From Gnomoniopsis sp. IMI 355080 (Eukaryota; Ascomycota; Sordariomycetes; Diaporthales; Gnomoniaceae), in assembly GCA_027946555.1 (NCBI GenBank), contig JAPEVC010000297.1:1-35721 (forward strand): a stretch of DNA of 35,721 nucleotides, written 5' to 3'. The position numbers and the translations under genes were made by a program. Under the pieces are notes generated by a model. That model searched no databases and had not been told where the DNA came from. It saw only the letters and a list, made by a program, of their open reading frames with translations. Below, piece after piece: positions 12,367 to 24,427 of the stretch (within the stretch, counting starts at the first letter, position 1; each line of letters opens with the position of its first letter).

Positions 12367-13543
12367 GGCTCTTCTGGTGTGCCTGGGTCGTTCAGACCAG
12401 TGTGCAGGACAGAATCCGCAGTGTCCTGAACTCTTATGGCTACAGCGCGCCTCGGCCGGAATTATGGTGTTTTGGGCAGGAGTCCTCGCGAAAATTAGGG
12501 GGGGTGGGCAAGAAGCTCTCGGCGCGTGTTGCCCGAAATGTTAGGGCCACTACAGTAGGGGTTGGTATTGCCCAGCAGGTCTCGGGAGGGCAGCCGCCAC
12601 AGGCCGATCCTTCAGAATCTCAGGGGTGGAGTCAACATGCCTCTCCTCGATCCCCCTCACTTGCCTCACCATTCTTTGTAGTAATTGGTCATATTTTCTC
12701 TTTGATGCTCAAATGAATATAGGTTTTGGAATTCCTTTGGCTAGTTGCATCTCCAGTATATCACCCCTTTCACAATCAGAATTGTAGTGGCAGCAACTTT
12801 GTTCAAGGTGCTACGGGCAACATGAGAACCCCAGGAATGACTGTAGATGAAGGTCAAATTCCTTTCCAGACGTACGCCAATACCGCCTCTTCATTATACC
12901 CGGTTGCGACATCAGTATGGCCGTATAAGTGGTGAGGTGCGCGGGTTGGCAAAGGAAGGATAGAAACGCAGGCGAACCACAACTTTCCGCCCTTTCGAGA
13001 TGCAAAGCACGCAGACGTCAATAGGAGTCTTCTCCTGCCTCAACCTTAGTCGGAAAGCATCTGACAGAATGGATCGTCTCGACAATCCCCAAGAGCAGTA
13101 CTCCAACGCCCTTGAGGATCTCCTATAGTACAGGTTGGAATCTGCTGAAAAAGGGGTGCTGACCTGATGTGCTGATAGACCCAGTCATTTTCTTGTGAAG
13201 TCTATCTTCCTTTCCCGCGGACGGGAGATATATTCAGTGCGACAACGATGCAGTCTTTGGACCAAATTAAGAGTCTTCACCTTGTCAATTGCACTCACTC
13301 ACAGAGAAAGAAACATGGCCGCCATATGCTGCTCATGTCCGAGACGGTAAATTCAGCTGTGGCCTTTTCCTATGCAAGTGCACATATGCATGCTGTCTGA
13401 ATCCTGCGTGTCTTTCCGCTTGCGTTGACGCCATTTGAAGGTTGCCACAGTTGCCCCAGTGCGTCTTGCCTGGCTCGACACGCCCTGATCTTCCGTTATA
13501 TACTTGCTCTCAACCGTTCGGCACCTCAACATATCCCGCTCTC

Positions 13544-13567
13544 CCTCTCTCTCTCGCGCGCGCGCGC
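13544..13567. repeat. (CT)n-(CG)n simple repeat
   Basis: A CT-rich run is followed directly by TCGCGCGCGCGCGC at 13554-13567. Alternating CG can adopt Z-DNA in principle. It lies about 225 nt beyond the cdb4 stop codon and 1.35 kb upstream of the rco1-like start. No function is inferred. Confidence 0.85.
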
Positions 13568-13791
13568 TCCTGGAACTTGAGATCCTACCAAGTCTGCTGG
13601 CCCGTCAGGAGTTGACATCGCTCAATCCTCGGAAGTTATCGAAACTCTCTAGCTGGTGAGACCTGTCTGTTCGGTGACGGTCTCTCCCTTTGACTTTTGC
13701 CAGCTACGAGTCGTATTCAACGTAATCTTGAGACCCGAACGCTAAACAAGACCAATCGGAGCGTGCAACCCAGTCGGAAGGAGCCCATCAT

Positions 13792-15347
13792 TTAGGCCTC
13801 GGCGCTGGCAGTCTTGGCCTTCTTCTTCTTGCCCTTGTTCTTGGAAAGAGGCTGCTCTAGAATTTTGAGAATCTCCTCATCGGTGATCTTCTTGTCGGTC
13901 TTGAACTTGGTCAAGTCCCACGCGGGAGGCGCTCCGACCTTTGTGATACCGTTCTTGGTGATAGCTGATATTGCATGTTAGCTTCCTTCCGTTCGGTGAG
14001 CCTTGACTTTATCTTACCAATAGTGGTCCAGGTACGAACGACAGGAGAATTGTCCTTCTCGCCCACCAGCTCGTACTGGCGGAAAGCACCGGCACGCACA
14101 GGCTCAATGGCACCGATCTTGGCATCCTTCTCGTCCTCGAACTGGCGCAAGCTGAAGGGGAAAAGGTTGTACTTCTTCTGGACCTCGCTGTAGATCTTTC
14201 TGGAGCTGGGGCGCTTCAGGGGCGTAGGGACAGCAGTGCGGCGATGCAGGGTGGCTCTCTGGTCGAGCTGCTTGACCTTGCCAGATCCCAAGCTCATGCC
14301 CATCTCAACACCCCACACATCGCCAACCTCAGGGGATCCATCACCCTTGGAGGATCCGTCACTAGGGTTGATGACAATCTTCTTCTTTCCCTCAATCTCG
14401 TTGCGCTCAAATAGCCAGGAGGTGGTGCTCTCGACAATGTTGACCTCGTAGCTCTTGGCGACCTTCTCGATCAGGGCATTTATCTGGCCCTGGGTCTTGG
14501 GCTTCGTGGCGGCGGCCTTGGCCTTTTCTTCGTCGGTACCAGAAGCCAGCACTCCAGGCGGCAACATCAGTCTCAGCAGCAGCTCGTTGGCGTAATATGT
14601 AGCCAGCATAACGTCGGCGGTACGGCCCTCAATGACATCTTGAGCCTTGTCCTTGGCGGGAACGATGATGGTGTCGCAGGCAATAGAGGCAAAGCCATCA
14701 ATCTGAGCACCAAGCTGGATCTTGACGGGCTCGCCCTCCTGCAGCTCGATGGCGGCTTCCTTCTCGTCGGACCTCAGAGGGGTATAGGGAGTGACATAGG
14801 AGCTAGGCGAGACAGTAGTAGGATGAGCGAAACCTAGTAACATATCAATTGAGGTTGTCCACGAAATAGATGTAGAATAGGCGATGGCTGTATGTTACCC
14901 TTCTGAACCTTCTTGCCACGCCAGACCTTGGCGACCTCTTCCTCGAGGAGCTTGTCACCCTTCTCGCAGATGTCAACGATCTTCTCGCCGGCAATGCAGA
15001 GGTCCTTGACAGCAGCCAGAACCTTCTCGGAAATCTCAGCAGCAGTCTTGTACTTGGTCAGGGTGTCGGGGTTGTTGAGGGAGTAATCTGTCGGTTTGGG
15101 TCAGCATTTGAATGCAATGGCATTCGAGGGCAATGTTTCCCATGTTTCGCAAAGCAATTGAGAAGACAAAATGTAGCAAGTATATGTCAGAGAGACCAGC
15201 CCATGGTTGCAAACACATCATGAGGCTTCTGGTGCAAGCTGAGGCTCGAGACAGCCGACAGACGGAAAACAGGATGGCAAGCACGAGGACAAGGTGGGGC
15301 TGTCATCAAGAGGGAGACTGACCGACTTCCTTCTCTTCGGTGGCCAT
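13792..15347 (-). CDS. cdb4: PA2G4/EBP1 (Cdb4) family protein, catalytically dead M24 fold
   Basis: Homologue of human EBP1/PA2G4 and fission yeast Cdb4, methionine-aminopeptidase-like proteins without peptidase activity that bind ribosomes and nucleic acids in growth control. Minus-strand exons 15347-15323, 15087-14899, 14833-14018 and 13964-13792 give 400 residues, close to human EBP1 (394). The first exon is only 25 nt and uses a GTCAGT donor; the joined start reads MATEEKEVDYSLNNPD. The pita-bread domain shows HPTTVSPSSYVTPYTPLRSD and KIQLGAQIDGFAS, where the first aspartate of the metal site is Gln, in keeping with loss of catalysis. The C terminus is lysine-rich (NKGKKKKAK), like the RNA-binding tail of EBP1. 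It is divergent from snf5 across about 1.16 kb. Introns are 235, 65 and 53 nt. Confidence 0.93.
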
Positions 15348-16503
15348 GTTTGCAGCTGGTAGTTGAATAGAAAGAGTCGATATGTGGGCGGGCAGGTAAG
15401 TAAAACGAATGCAGGTGGCAGGTTGAGAAGAAAGAGAATGCAGGTGAAGCACTCGAGGTTTGTCGGAGTGGAGGAGGTGACGAGGGAGATGTGCAGGTTC
15501 CCGGGTCCAGATGAGCTGCAGGTATTTTTGACCCCTCTACAAGCGTTTTCGAGGCGGGGGAGGGGGGTTTCGTGGGCATTGTGGGTCTCGAGCTACCTGC
15601 TACATATGGGCACATTGCACCAAACCTTCAAGTCACAGTCGTCAGGCACAGTCTATTGCACCACATACCTTCAGCACCTAGGTAGTAAAAGTACTGAGAT
15701 ATACTTAATGTCATGGTACGTAGCACTATACGATTGTTGATCATTTTTACATCACTCTTGTACCAATACCTTGTCACTATTGGACATGCCGCAACCTCGT
15801 GAACATAAGTACGGTACACCCAGATACCTACTTGCCCACAGCTGTTAGAATTCTCAGTAGGTGCTGTATGTTCATATGGCAAAGTTATGGGATCAGGCAG
15901 TTAATGATTCTTGATTTGCTATGCAAATATATAATGTACTAGCTTGGACAAATAATTTTCCCAGTATTAGCCTACCGACACCCCCCCCCCCTTTTTTTCT
16001 TTCTATGTTCGCTGCAACCCGGGAGCCCCTGTGCAACTTTGACTCCAAAACACTGCGGCTCGATACTTCATCCATCACCTAGCACTCACGGTGAACCAAA
16101 GTACCGCTTCCAAAAACACCACCTTAGTTGCCGTTTCCGCGCTCCAACCTCCCCAATTACACCACCCCCAGGGCAGCATGGACCGGAAACAAGCCCCAGC
16201 ATTTCGCCAATCATCCAAGTCGTCCGTCGCGATTCTTCGTTACGGAAGCGCGACAACCTACGCGACATTCCATCGCTGCAATTTTGTGCCGTATTCTTCA
16301 TGATTCTGGCCTCTTCATACATTTCTATGGCCTACATATCATCAACTAAGCCTTGCTGAGACTGCATACTTGTTGCTTTTCATCCCCCTGGCACGTCGCC
16401 TTGATGCGACAGCCTCCGTCTCCTTCTGCTTGATTTCGATCCCGACAGAGACAATCGACTCTTACTGTCAGCCCCTTCCAGCCCGTTAGCTCAATTACGC
16501 ATT
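15348..16503. promoter_or_regulatory. Shared divergent promoter region of cdb4 and snf5
   Basis: 1156 bp between two start codons facing away from each other, so both promoters must lie here. The region contains an ACCTAGGT palindrome (15676-15683) and a homopolymer block of 11 C then 7 T (15981-15998), about 510 nt before the snf5 ATG. The last 200 nt before snf5 are pyrimidine-rich, as expected for a fungal leader. No gene seen. Confidence 0.55.
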
Positions 16504-18862
16504 ATGGCTTCCTCCTCAGATGCCTTGTCCGCCGCAGAGGCGTCGTCCTCGATGCCGGCCCCTTTGCCCTCCACCAGCAGCGGCGAACCCTCCTCAGCTG
16601 GCGCTTCTGAGGGCGCCGCCGCCGTAGGTCCGTCTTCCTCCACACCTGCGCCAGAGAACGATCCCGGGGAGACGTCAGCCTCCAAGGACCCGACCCCGAA
16701 AGAACCGACCCCCGAGACCATCGTACCAGTGCGCGACAAAGAGTCCTTTGAGAAGTACCAGCTGGAGAGGATCGTCAACAGGGACAAGATTGCAACTGCT
16801 GCCTTAAAGGAGGCACAAAGCCAGCTCGAGCAGTCATCCAAAAGACGCCGCCTGGAAATGGCCGAGTACCGCGCTGTCCACAACGAATACGCGCCCTTCT
16901 TTCCTGCCTCCAGGCTGTATGGCAAAGGCTATGATGGTTTCGGCAACGGCAAAACTGACACTATTCCACCTCGCCTCATATACCCTACGGACAAGCCGCG
17001 GCCCAATAAACGCACCACACAATCTATGCCCAAGCCCAATCGGAAGGACATGCGCGAGCAAGCCGAGCAGTACGAGGAATTGGTTCCGGTGCGCGTCGAG
17101 GTGGACGTCGACAAGATAAGGCTGCGCGACACCTTTACATGGAATTTACATGACCGACTCGTCGACATCGGCCATTTTTCTGCCGGACTTGTTGAGGACA
17201 TGGGCTTGAAGCTGCCGACCGACCGTCTCGTTTTTGAACAGGTTCAGCAGCAGATTCGAGACCAACTCAACGATTTCTTTCCCATGATCTACTCCGAAGA
17301 AGACGCTCTCGATCCGGAACTAGCGTACTCAGCCTACAAGAACGATGAGATGAGAATATTGATCAAGTTGAACATTACCATTGGTTCAATCACGCTTGTC
17401 GATCAGTTCGAGTGGGAGATCAACAATCCTCTAAACTCGCCAGAAGAGTTTGCGCGTTCCATGGCGCGAGACTTGTCATTGTCGGGAGAATTTACCACGG
17501 CGATAGCGCATTGTATTCGAGAGCAGACCCAACTCTTCACACGCAGTTTATATAGCATTGGACACTCTTTTGACGGTAGGCCAGTGGAGGAACCGGATCT
17601 TGTCGCGGCTTTTTTGCCCTCGCCACTACCAACCGTGTTCCGCCCACAACAACAAGCCAAGGATTATGCGCCGTTTCTGTACGAGCTCAACGAAGCGGAT
17701 ATGGAGAAGAACGAAGGTGCATTCCTTAGAGAGCAGCGCAAGCAGAAAAGATCAGTCAATAGGCGCGGTGGGCCTACACTCCCCGATCTCAAGGAACGAC
17801 AAAGGACGATCAGGACGCTGGTCGTGTCGGAGACTCTTCCGGGAGCTGCCCTGTCGCTCCACGAGAGTGGGTTGTACAAGAGAGTGGGAGGTGCAAGCGG
17901 CAGGGGCAGGAGAGCTGGCGGCCACGATGGCGGCTTTTCAGATTCGGAAGATAGTGACGAGTCTGAATCAGACTCTCCCGCACAATCACAGCTTCCCACA
18001 GGCACCGCCCGGACGAGGAACATGCGCGGTGCCGCTACAGCTGCCCAACAGAAGATGGCCCATCTTGGTCGGTCGGAAACGCCCGAGGTCATCACCTCAC
18101 ACCACCACGAGACGAGAGTTGCTTCCTCAAGGCGAACCTTCGGTCGTGAGCTCCAAGAAACACCCGACGAACCGCGCAACTACTGGGTGCACATCAAGAT
18201 ACCGAAGAATTTCGGCAGGGTCAGGAATCTGCTGTGGAGTATGAAGACAGGCAAGCCGTTGAGAACTGGAGAGGCGCTTACACCGGGTCAAGCGTCAGGT
18301 GGCATGCGACCGCCCGTGCCAGGGACACCCTCTGTTGTGTCGAAACCGCCTCTTAGCAAGACTCCCAGCAATGCCAGCGCGACTCCGCAGCCCCCACAGC
18401 CTCAACTTGGTCGTGTACCTGCTCCTCCACCGCCCCCTCCGGGGCAACCCGCTCTTAGTCTTGTAAGTGTCTATTACCCCCACCTCGGGAGAGCTTATCA
18501 AAGGAAGACAATGTTTGTTGCTGACTTGGCGATTATAGCCTCCTCCGCCTGGTTGGCTCAATGCGGCACTGGATCGCCTTCGCCAAGTTTGGAAATACGA
18601 TGCTTTTGAAAGTACGATGCGGCACTGCGCCGTCCACGCAGACACTGAGATCATCATCACACCCCCACCACCAGCAGGTACCAACCCTCCCAATGTGAAG
18701 TGGATGTTCCTCCCTCGAATCCGCTGTACGGACTGTCCTGGGAAGCTGTACACGCCCGGGCCGCTAGAGAGCGCAGAAAACTTTGCAGTCCACCTGCGCA
18801 ACAAGCAGCACAGGGAAAAGGTCAACAAGAGAGTCGGGAAGGACACAGCGTCTACAACTTGA
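16504..18862 (+). CDS. snf5: Snf5/SMARCB1, SWI/SNF chromatin-remodelling subunit
   Basis: Core subunit of the SWI/SNF ATP-dependent nucleosome remodeller. Exons 16504-18462 and 18539-18862 encode 760 residues. The first 75 residues are low-complexity Ser/Pro/Ala. The SNF5 domain, residues about 193-400, has two repeats: one beginning VPVRVEVDVDKIRLRDTF and one beginning MRILIKLNITIGSITL. A basic region and an acidic serine patch (DSEDSDESESDSP, near 480) follow, then a proline-rich stretch interrupted by the only intron (76 nt, donor GTAAGT, acceptor TATAG). Exon 2 restores PPPGWLNAALDRLRQVW and a C-x2-C-x18-H-x5-H motif starting CTDC. The length and this C-terminal module fit Snf5 better than its RSC paralogue Sfh1. 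Intron retention would end the protein at 18609 without the finger. Confidence 0.93.
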
Positions 18863-19648
18863 GGGGAGTTATTCTATGATGACTATATGAGATAGACCTA
18901 CCTTTGTGTATAATGTAGCATATTGCAGCCTTGATGGCGGCAAACACCATATCACCTGTCGGTGATAATAGTCACTTGCCACTTTATTGACTTTTGCATT
19001 GCCTTTGGATGATTTGCACATGTAGTTTCTTAACTGGCTGGATCACCAAGACTTTTGTTTGACACATGGGCTATCAGATATTCACGACCTGTCATAGTAC
19101 GAGTCCAGTACAGGATCAAGAGATAAGTGTTCATATTAAGACGGCACAGACTCAAGATGTGTGTTGAGGGTTAGGGTAGCCTTGGTCAGTCAGGGATCCG
19201 TGGATGGAAACGGCTGGGATGGCCCGTGCCCCACAAGCTTCGTCATTGCCCAGTGCTTCTTTGCTACCACGACCAGAAGCTTAGTGGAGTCTAGCGATAG
19301 TAGAGCCTCTCTCTCAAGCTGAGTCCCCTCTCAACAACCACTGCGCCGTCAAACCCTCCCATCCAGCATTTGCAGAACAATGCACCTTAGGCAGACTGCA
19401 TGAGACAGACTCGGCCTTGTCTTTACAGCCTTATCCCAACAGTTCTTTTTCCTTGCTCATGGGCAGGGACTACTTCATTGCCCTACATCCTTCCCCCACC
19501 TCCTTCTGTGCTGCGACGACTAGCTGAGACAGATGTGCCAAAGCCAGTCCTGACGCAGTGACCATTCAAAGAGAATCTCTTGAAACTCATTCAAGCTACC
19601 ACCTCTACCGCTGCCCCATCAAAGCTTTGCTTTAAAGCCGCAAGTATC
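18863..19648. other. Intergenic between snf5 and snx41
   Basis: Tandem genes on the + strand. The left part is the snf5 3' region and the right part, rich in pyrimidines from about 19320, is probably the snx41 promoter and leader. No gene, repeat or RNA seen. Confidence 0.5.
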
Positions 19649-21761
19649 ATGTGGAACGACGAGGACAATAATCCCTACGGGGATGACTTTGATAGACGCG
19701 ACTCCTTCACCTCTTCTATTACCAACTCTGCCTCCCCGAATGAGTGTAAGTTCCACGTTCTTCCAAAGTAATCACCATATACTCCAGTCAATCACCATGT
19801 TCTACGATGTGCCCCTCGACTCGCCAAATCATACTGACTCTGATTGGGACTGTGTAGACCCTCAGTACGACATCCCTCAAGCCCCAGAGCAGTCCAATCA
19901 TGCCAGCTACCCACATGCGGTCGATAGCGATGATGATGACGAGGCTCAACCACAACTCGTTCCCCGGAGAAAGCCTGGCGGGTACGATAGTCGCATCGAG
20001 CAGATCCTCTACGAGAATCCGGAGCTTCCGGTTTTGATCACAGATGCTGGCAAGAGTCTTGAGAGTGGTGGCCGACACATCGTGTACACGATCAGGACAG
20101 GCGTACGTGGGAGGCTAGCTTACTTTGTAGCTGCATTAAGACTGACGGGAACAACAGGACCTCGAGGTTCGCCGACGGTACTCCGAGTTTGCCTCTCTTC
20201 GTGAGGCCCTGTGCCGACTTCATCCAACTCTCATCATCCCACCCATTCCCGAGAAGCACACCATGGCTGACTACGCCGCCAATCCGACCAACGCGAAGCA
20301 AGACCAGCAAATTATTGATTTGCGCAAGCGTATGCTTGCCGTTTTCTTGAACCGATGTCGCAGGATGGAACAAGTCCGGACGGATGGGGTTTGGTGGCGA
20401 TTTCTCGATCCCAACGCGAGCTGGGTAAGGACTGATCCGCACGACCAGATGGGAGATGAAACTAATGATAATGGGCAGAACGAGGTTCTTCATTCTCACC
20501 CTGTCGCATCCATACCCAAGTCTATCTACAAAGCGCCTCCCCTAGATCCTGCCAATCCGACTCTAGCGCACAGTTATCTTCCTGTTCCCGCGTCTTCCGC
20601 TAAGTTGAAGTCGCAGGCAATGTCAGGCCCAGGGGTGGAGGCAGCGTTTGGCACAAGTAGTAACCCGGGGCTTGCCCGATTTCCACCAGAAGAGGCGCAT
20701 CTCAGCGAGCAAGAGCTGGACCCTTACTTCACATCGTTCGAGCAATCGATAAAGGAGCTGGAGCAACTGACTATGGGACCAATGGAGAAGGTAAACCGAC
20801 GGACGCTCAGCCACTTATCGGCCCTTGCAGCCGACCTATCAGAACTCGGCGCAAAGTACAATGCTTTTGCCTTGTCCGAGCAGGATCCCAACCTCGGCCC
20901 AGTTATAGAGCGGATCGGACAAGCGGTGGACATGTCGTATGTGGCTACAGAAGAGCTCTCTACCTCTCTAGGGGCCAGCTTCGCAGAGCCTATGAGGGAG
21001 AATGCGCAATTTGCCGGAGTTGTTCGAGGGGTGCTCAAGTACCGAGTACTCAAACGAGTGCAGCAGGAAATGACGAACGACGAGCTGAACAAGAAGCGGC
21101 AGTTGTTAGATCAGCTGGAGCGGAGCGAAGCAGAGGCAAAGAGAATCGACCAGTATCTTAGCGGCAGCCAGCAAAGCCAACCACCTAGGCGGTCCGCCAG
21201 CGTCCACGACTCGCCAAACCAGCACCGCAGGGAGGGCAGCCAGGAAGATACCGCATCGATTGATTCTGATTTCCCGCCTACGCATGGCGACATTGCGTCG
21301 GCACCATCGGCCAAGATAGGTGCACCTGAGCGGAGCAGCAATGGTCCGAGCCATAAGAAGGCTCCGAGCGGGAATTCTATCACGAATAAGATCTTTGGTC
21401 CCATCCGACATGCGATCCAAGGTGTTGCTGACGTTGATCCGGAGAAGACCCGACGGGATACCATAGGCCGGACTCGCGAGTCCATCGCTCAGCTCGAGCA
21501 GGCACAGGTTGCAGTTGCTCAGGACGTCAAGGATGCGAGCGCTAGTGTGTTGAAGGATATGAAGCGGTTCCAAAAGGAGAAAGAGGATGACCTGAGGAAG
21601 TATATGGTAAGTTGCCTGCTCTCTTTGTAGAGGATCTGTCCACGGCTCAACTAACAGTTCTGCAGCTTGCCTACGCAAAGAGTCAAATCGAGTGGGCCAA
21701 GAAGAATAAGGAGACATGGGAGGACGCAAAACAGGAAGTCAGCAAGATCGATGAGTCCTAG
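19649..21761 (+). CDS. snx41: Sorting nexin Snx41/Atg20 (PX-BAR protein)
   Basis: Phosphatidylinositol-3-phosphate-binding PX-BAR sorting nexin of endosomal recycling and selective autophagy. Exons 19649-19745, 19858-20102, 20158-20424, 20479-21606 and 21666-21761 give 610 residues. The N terminus MWNDEDNNPYG is typical of the filamentous-fungal Snx41/Atg20 group. The PX domain spans about residues 75-210: RRRYSEF supplies the lipid-binding arginine, followed by PPIPEKH and RKRMLAVFLNRC. The BAR region follows from about 260 and is helical and charged, ending LAYAKSQIEWAKKNKETW. Intron 1 is set by phase: only the acceptor at 19856-19857 continues the frame, and it has an ACTGAC branch site. 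The third intron (54 nt) is stop-free and in frame; conservation of WNEVLHSHP across the joint shows it is removed. Snx41 versus Atg20 cannot be decided here, as one gene often does both jobs in these fungi. Confidence 0.9.
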
Positions 21762-22675
21762 GAGGACGATGCGGCCCGTGTGTCCTACCACCAATCACTG
21801 CCGTCTTGAGCAGATCGATATGAGATGATGAATGAACTTAGCAAGGCCAGCGTTTTCTTCCGCATGGCTACAGGCCAATACAGGGCTGTAATTGTATAAT
21901 ACCGTCGATATCAACATAGGTGCACGCATTCGGGATGCATTATTGGCCCAGAAAGGAACAGAGCATTGGAATTCAAAAGACTACGGCTGGACTGCAGTTC
22001 TACTGTCTTGAAGACCGACTGACATGAATTCTGCGCGGTCTCGGGAATGTGAAAGCAGCAAAGAGGCTCATATATGTTCAGTGCTCCTGTCATGTGGCAT
22101 GATTTGCTGCGCTAACTTCTTTTATGCTGTGGAACTCGCAACATCATTGTCCCCAACCAAACATTCTAGGATGGATCAGTTTCTGTGTGAATGGAATATC
22201 ATGAAAATGTCATGTGCCTACCTAGGTTGGTATCTCAAAGGCTATCAGTCGCAGGCAGACTGAAAGTGATGTTCTTGAAAATGAGGCCTGTGCGACTGTG
22301 GGAGCCGCATTTGGGATTTCTTGGTCATTACCTAAGCTTTGCGTTGCAGGTCTGACGCCCAGGGAACCCGGAATACCTGAATGTTCAATTCACCGAATAT
22401 CAATGCGCAAAACACCGACGTCCTGGACTCTTGTTGACAGCAGAGCCCTAGAACTCTTTCTCCCCGTTCAAATTGCTCGTTCATTTGCTCTATTTCTAGT
22501 CTCTTCCCTTCCTCGTGCTATGGCGCAAAGGTGATAAGACTTACTTGATACAGTCAAGGCAGCTCTCCGTGGTAGTCTGTACCAGGCATCGAAATAGCCT
22601 GGTCACTCGCTGTCTTGCTCACCTGATGAAACGATTGCTCATTTGCATTTTAGAGACATATGAGCAAGTGATACC
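21762..22675. other. Intergenic between snx41 and mdm10
   Basis: About 0.9 kb between tandem + strand genes. It contains one ACCTAGGT palindrome (22220-22227). Short open frames only, with no recognisable product. Confidence 0.5.
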
Positions 22676-24427
22676 ATGCGAGACTTCTTGGAGGGTTTCT
22701 TACAGGAATCCTTCATCAATGCGAGTGGAGGCAATATTTATGATAACAGCGTCAGTTTGTATCCTCCTTGCCCTTCATGTACAATTAGTATGTCCTTCTG
22801 GCTAACCGCAGTAGTATTCCAATTTGGATTTGACTGCTCGATCTCTACTTGGATGTGAGGCTCTTTGTTCCTCGTCATGAGAACTCACGCTGATGCGCCT
22901 GTCCAGTTGCCACTCCTTCAGGTTCACGCATCTCCCTTTCGAGTCTTGTAAGACCGAAATTCGGCACCAGTTACAGTAAGTTCTTCGAGCCGAGAGGCGT
23001 GCCATCTTCGGAAAAGGCTGTGATGAACCTCCTCCGGATGTCTCGGGCAGCTACTAATGAGTTCACGCACAGGTATTGGTATCAAAGACGGCTGGGTAAG
23101 CACGCACCGTTGATGGCTCAATTACCCGCGCCAAGGTGTACTGATATACCATACTAGATCTCCTATCTTTACTCCTCCCACCCACTCAACGCCAGCACCG
23201 TCTCCAGCTCCGACCGAATCCCTCTTCATGATCTCCTCCGGTGCTATCGGTCCCTGTCCATCAACACAGTACGCCACACGGTAGGACACACTCTGGTCTA
23301 CGGCCGTCTGTACCTGCCACAGTCGCGACTCGAGGCCCTTCTCAGCGCGCGCGTTTCGCCACAAGTCAATTTGACATTACGAGCTGTCAGTCAGCAAAAC
23401 CTACCACATGGGGGAACGCTGCTTGGCCTAGCATCGTGGGATGATCCTGCAGGGCGATTCGGTGTCGAGTCTGTCGCGTCGAGTGATGGCGGTGTGCTTG
23501 GGCTGCGTGGGCTCTGGAATGTGACCAACCCGTCGTCCGTTACAGACGCGACAACTCTCGAGCCAGGGCTCAGTAGCAGCAGCAGCGCTACCGAAAGCTC
23601 TAGCGACAAAGAGCGAATCAATGGCCGTCTGAGCGCTGGTGGCGAGTTCTACTACGGCCTGCTGAACAAGAGCGGCGGCTTCAGTGTGGGCACACGGTTT
23701 CAGACGCTTCCCACTCATCATGGGACTCCTCTCACAGCTACCTTGACGTTCAATTTGCTGGGCCACATGAGCTTGACATACTCTGTGTTGGCTGGAGACT
23801 GTACCCTTGCGACTGAGTATGGCTTTCTACCCTTGTAATGATGACTGACCTGCAAGCCTCGATGTTCGTTTTCAATCGGGCAAATACTGACTGCTGCATT
23901 GATATAGATTTGGGTTCAATGCGTACAGCTATGAAAGTGATTGGGCCGTGGGTATGGAGTTGTGGAATAAGAGAAAGCCAAGGGCAGCAGTGACTTCGGC
24001 GGAGCAGCCGAGCGAGATACATGTGACCAAGCCGACTACACCGGCCATCATGGGAGGCGTGGACGCTGAAACCCCTGGGGCACCGCATACTAAGGAGAGG
24101 AGGACCGAGGTGACGGAATCCCTGGGCGCACCAGGAAGAGCGAGGACGAAAGAACGCAGCTTTCAAGCAAAGCTGGAGTGGAGGTTGGACGAGGAAGAGT
24201 ATGAGCCCGGAAGCGACCACGACAGTAAGGAATTAGTGAACGACAAAGAGACACCACAAGGGCCAGCCGGTGTGCTTAAATGGCGCTGCGACCAACGCAT
24301 GAGGATGGGATTGCTGTATGAAGGGCGTTACAAGAGTCTACTTTTCAGCCTTGGAACGGACATCAACCTCAAAAGGCTGGACGCACCGTTCAGGACGGTT
24401 GGGTTAGGGGTCCAGTTCTCTTCCTGA
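22676..24427 (+). CDS. mdm10: Mdm10, mitochondrial outer-membrane beta-barrel of ERMES and SAM
   Basis: Outer-membrane beta-barrel that anchors the ERMES ER-mitochondria tether and also serves in the SAM complex during Tom40 assembly. I propose six exons: 22676-22750, 22815-22854, 22907-22975, 23073-23095, 23158-23834 and 23908-24427, giving 467 residues. Exons 1-4 were found by matching the conserved N terminus: DNS joins YSNLDLTARSLL, then GFATPSG, then VRPKFGTSYS, then IGIKDGW joins ISYLYSSHPLN. Exon 4 is only 23 nt. Later hallmarks are LVYGRLYLPQSRLEAL, GGEFYYG, NAYSYESDW and a C-terminal VGLGVQFSS resembling a beta-signal. A hydrophilic, charged insertion of about 100 residues lies between WNKRK and the last strands. 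Intron 1 has the less common donor GTCAGT. The family is certain; exon 1-4 borders are inferred and intron 5 (23835-23907) is the least certain joint. Confidence 0.88.

Larger units (their letters stand above)
12198..13791. other. Intergenic: rco1-like promoter/leader and cdb4 3' region
   Basis: The two flanking genes are in tandem on the minus strand. The part next to 12197 is probably the 5' leader of the rco1-like gene and holds a likely leader intron (12315-12366). At 13541-13567 a CT run passes into alternating CG, a simple repeat. No gene seen. Confidence 0.55.

Noticed and set aside
19746..19787. Snx41 intron 1 ending at CCAG (19787)
   Set aside because: In the required phase this acceptor runs into a stop within about 17 codons; the acceptor at 19857 keeps the frame and continues into the conserved region.
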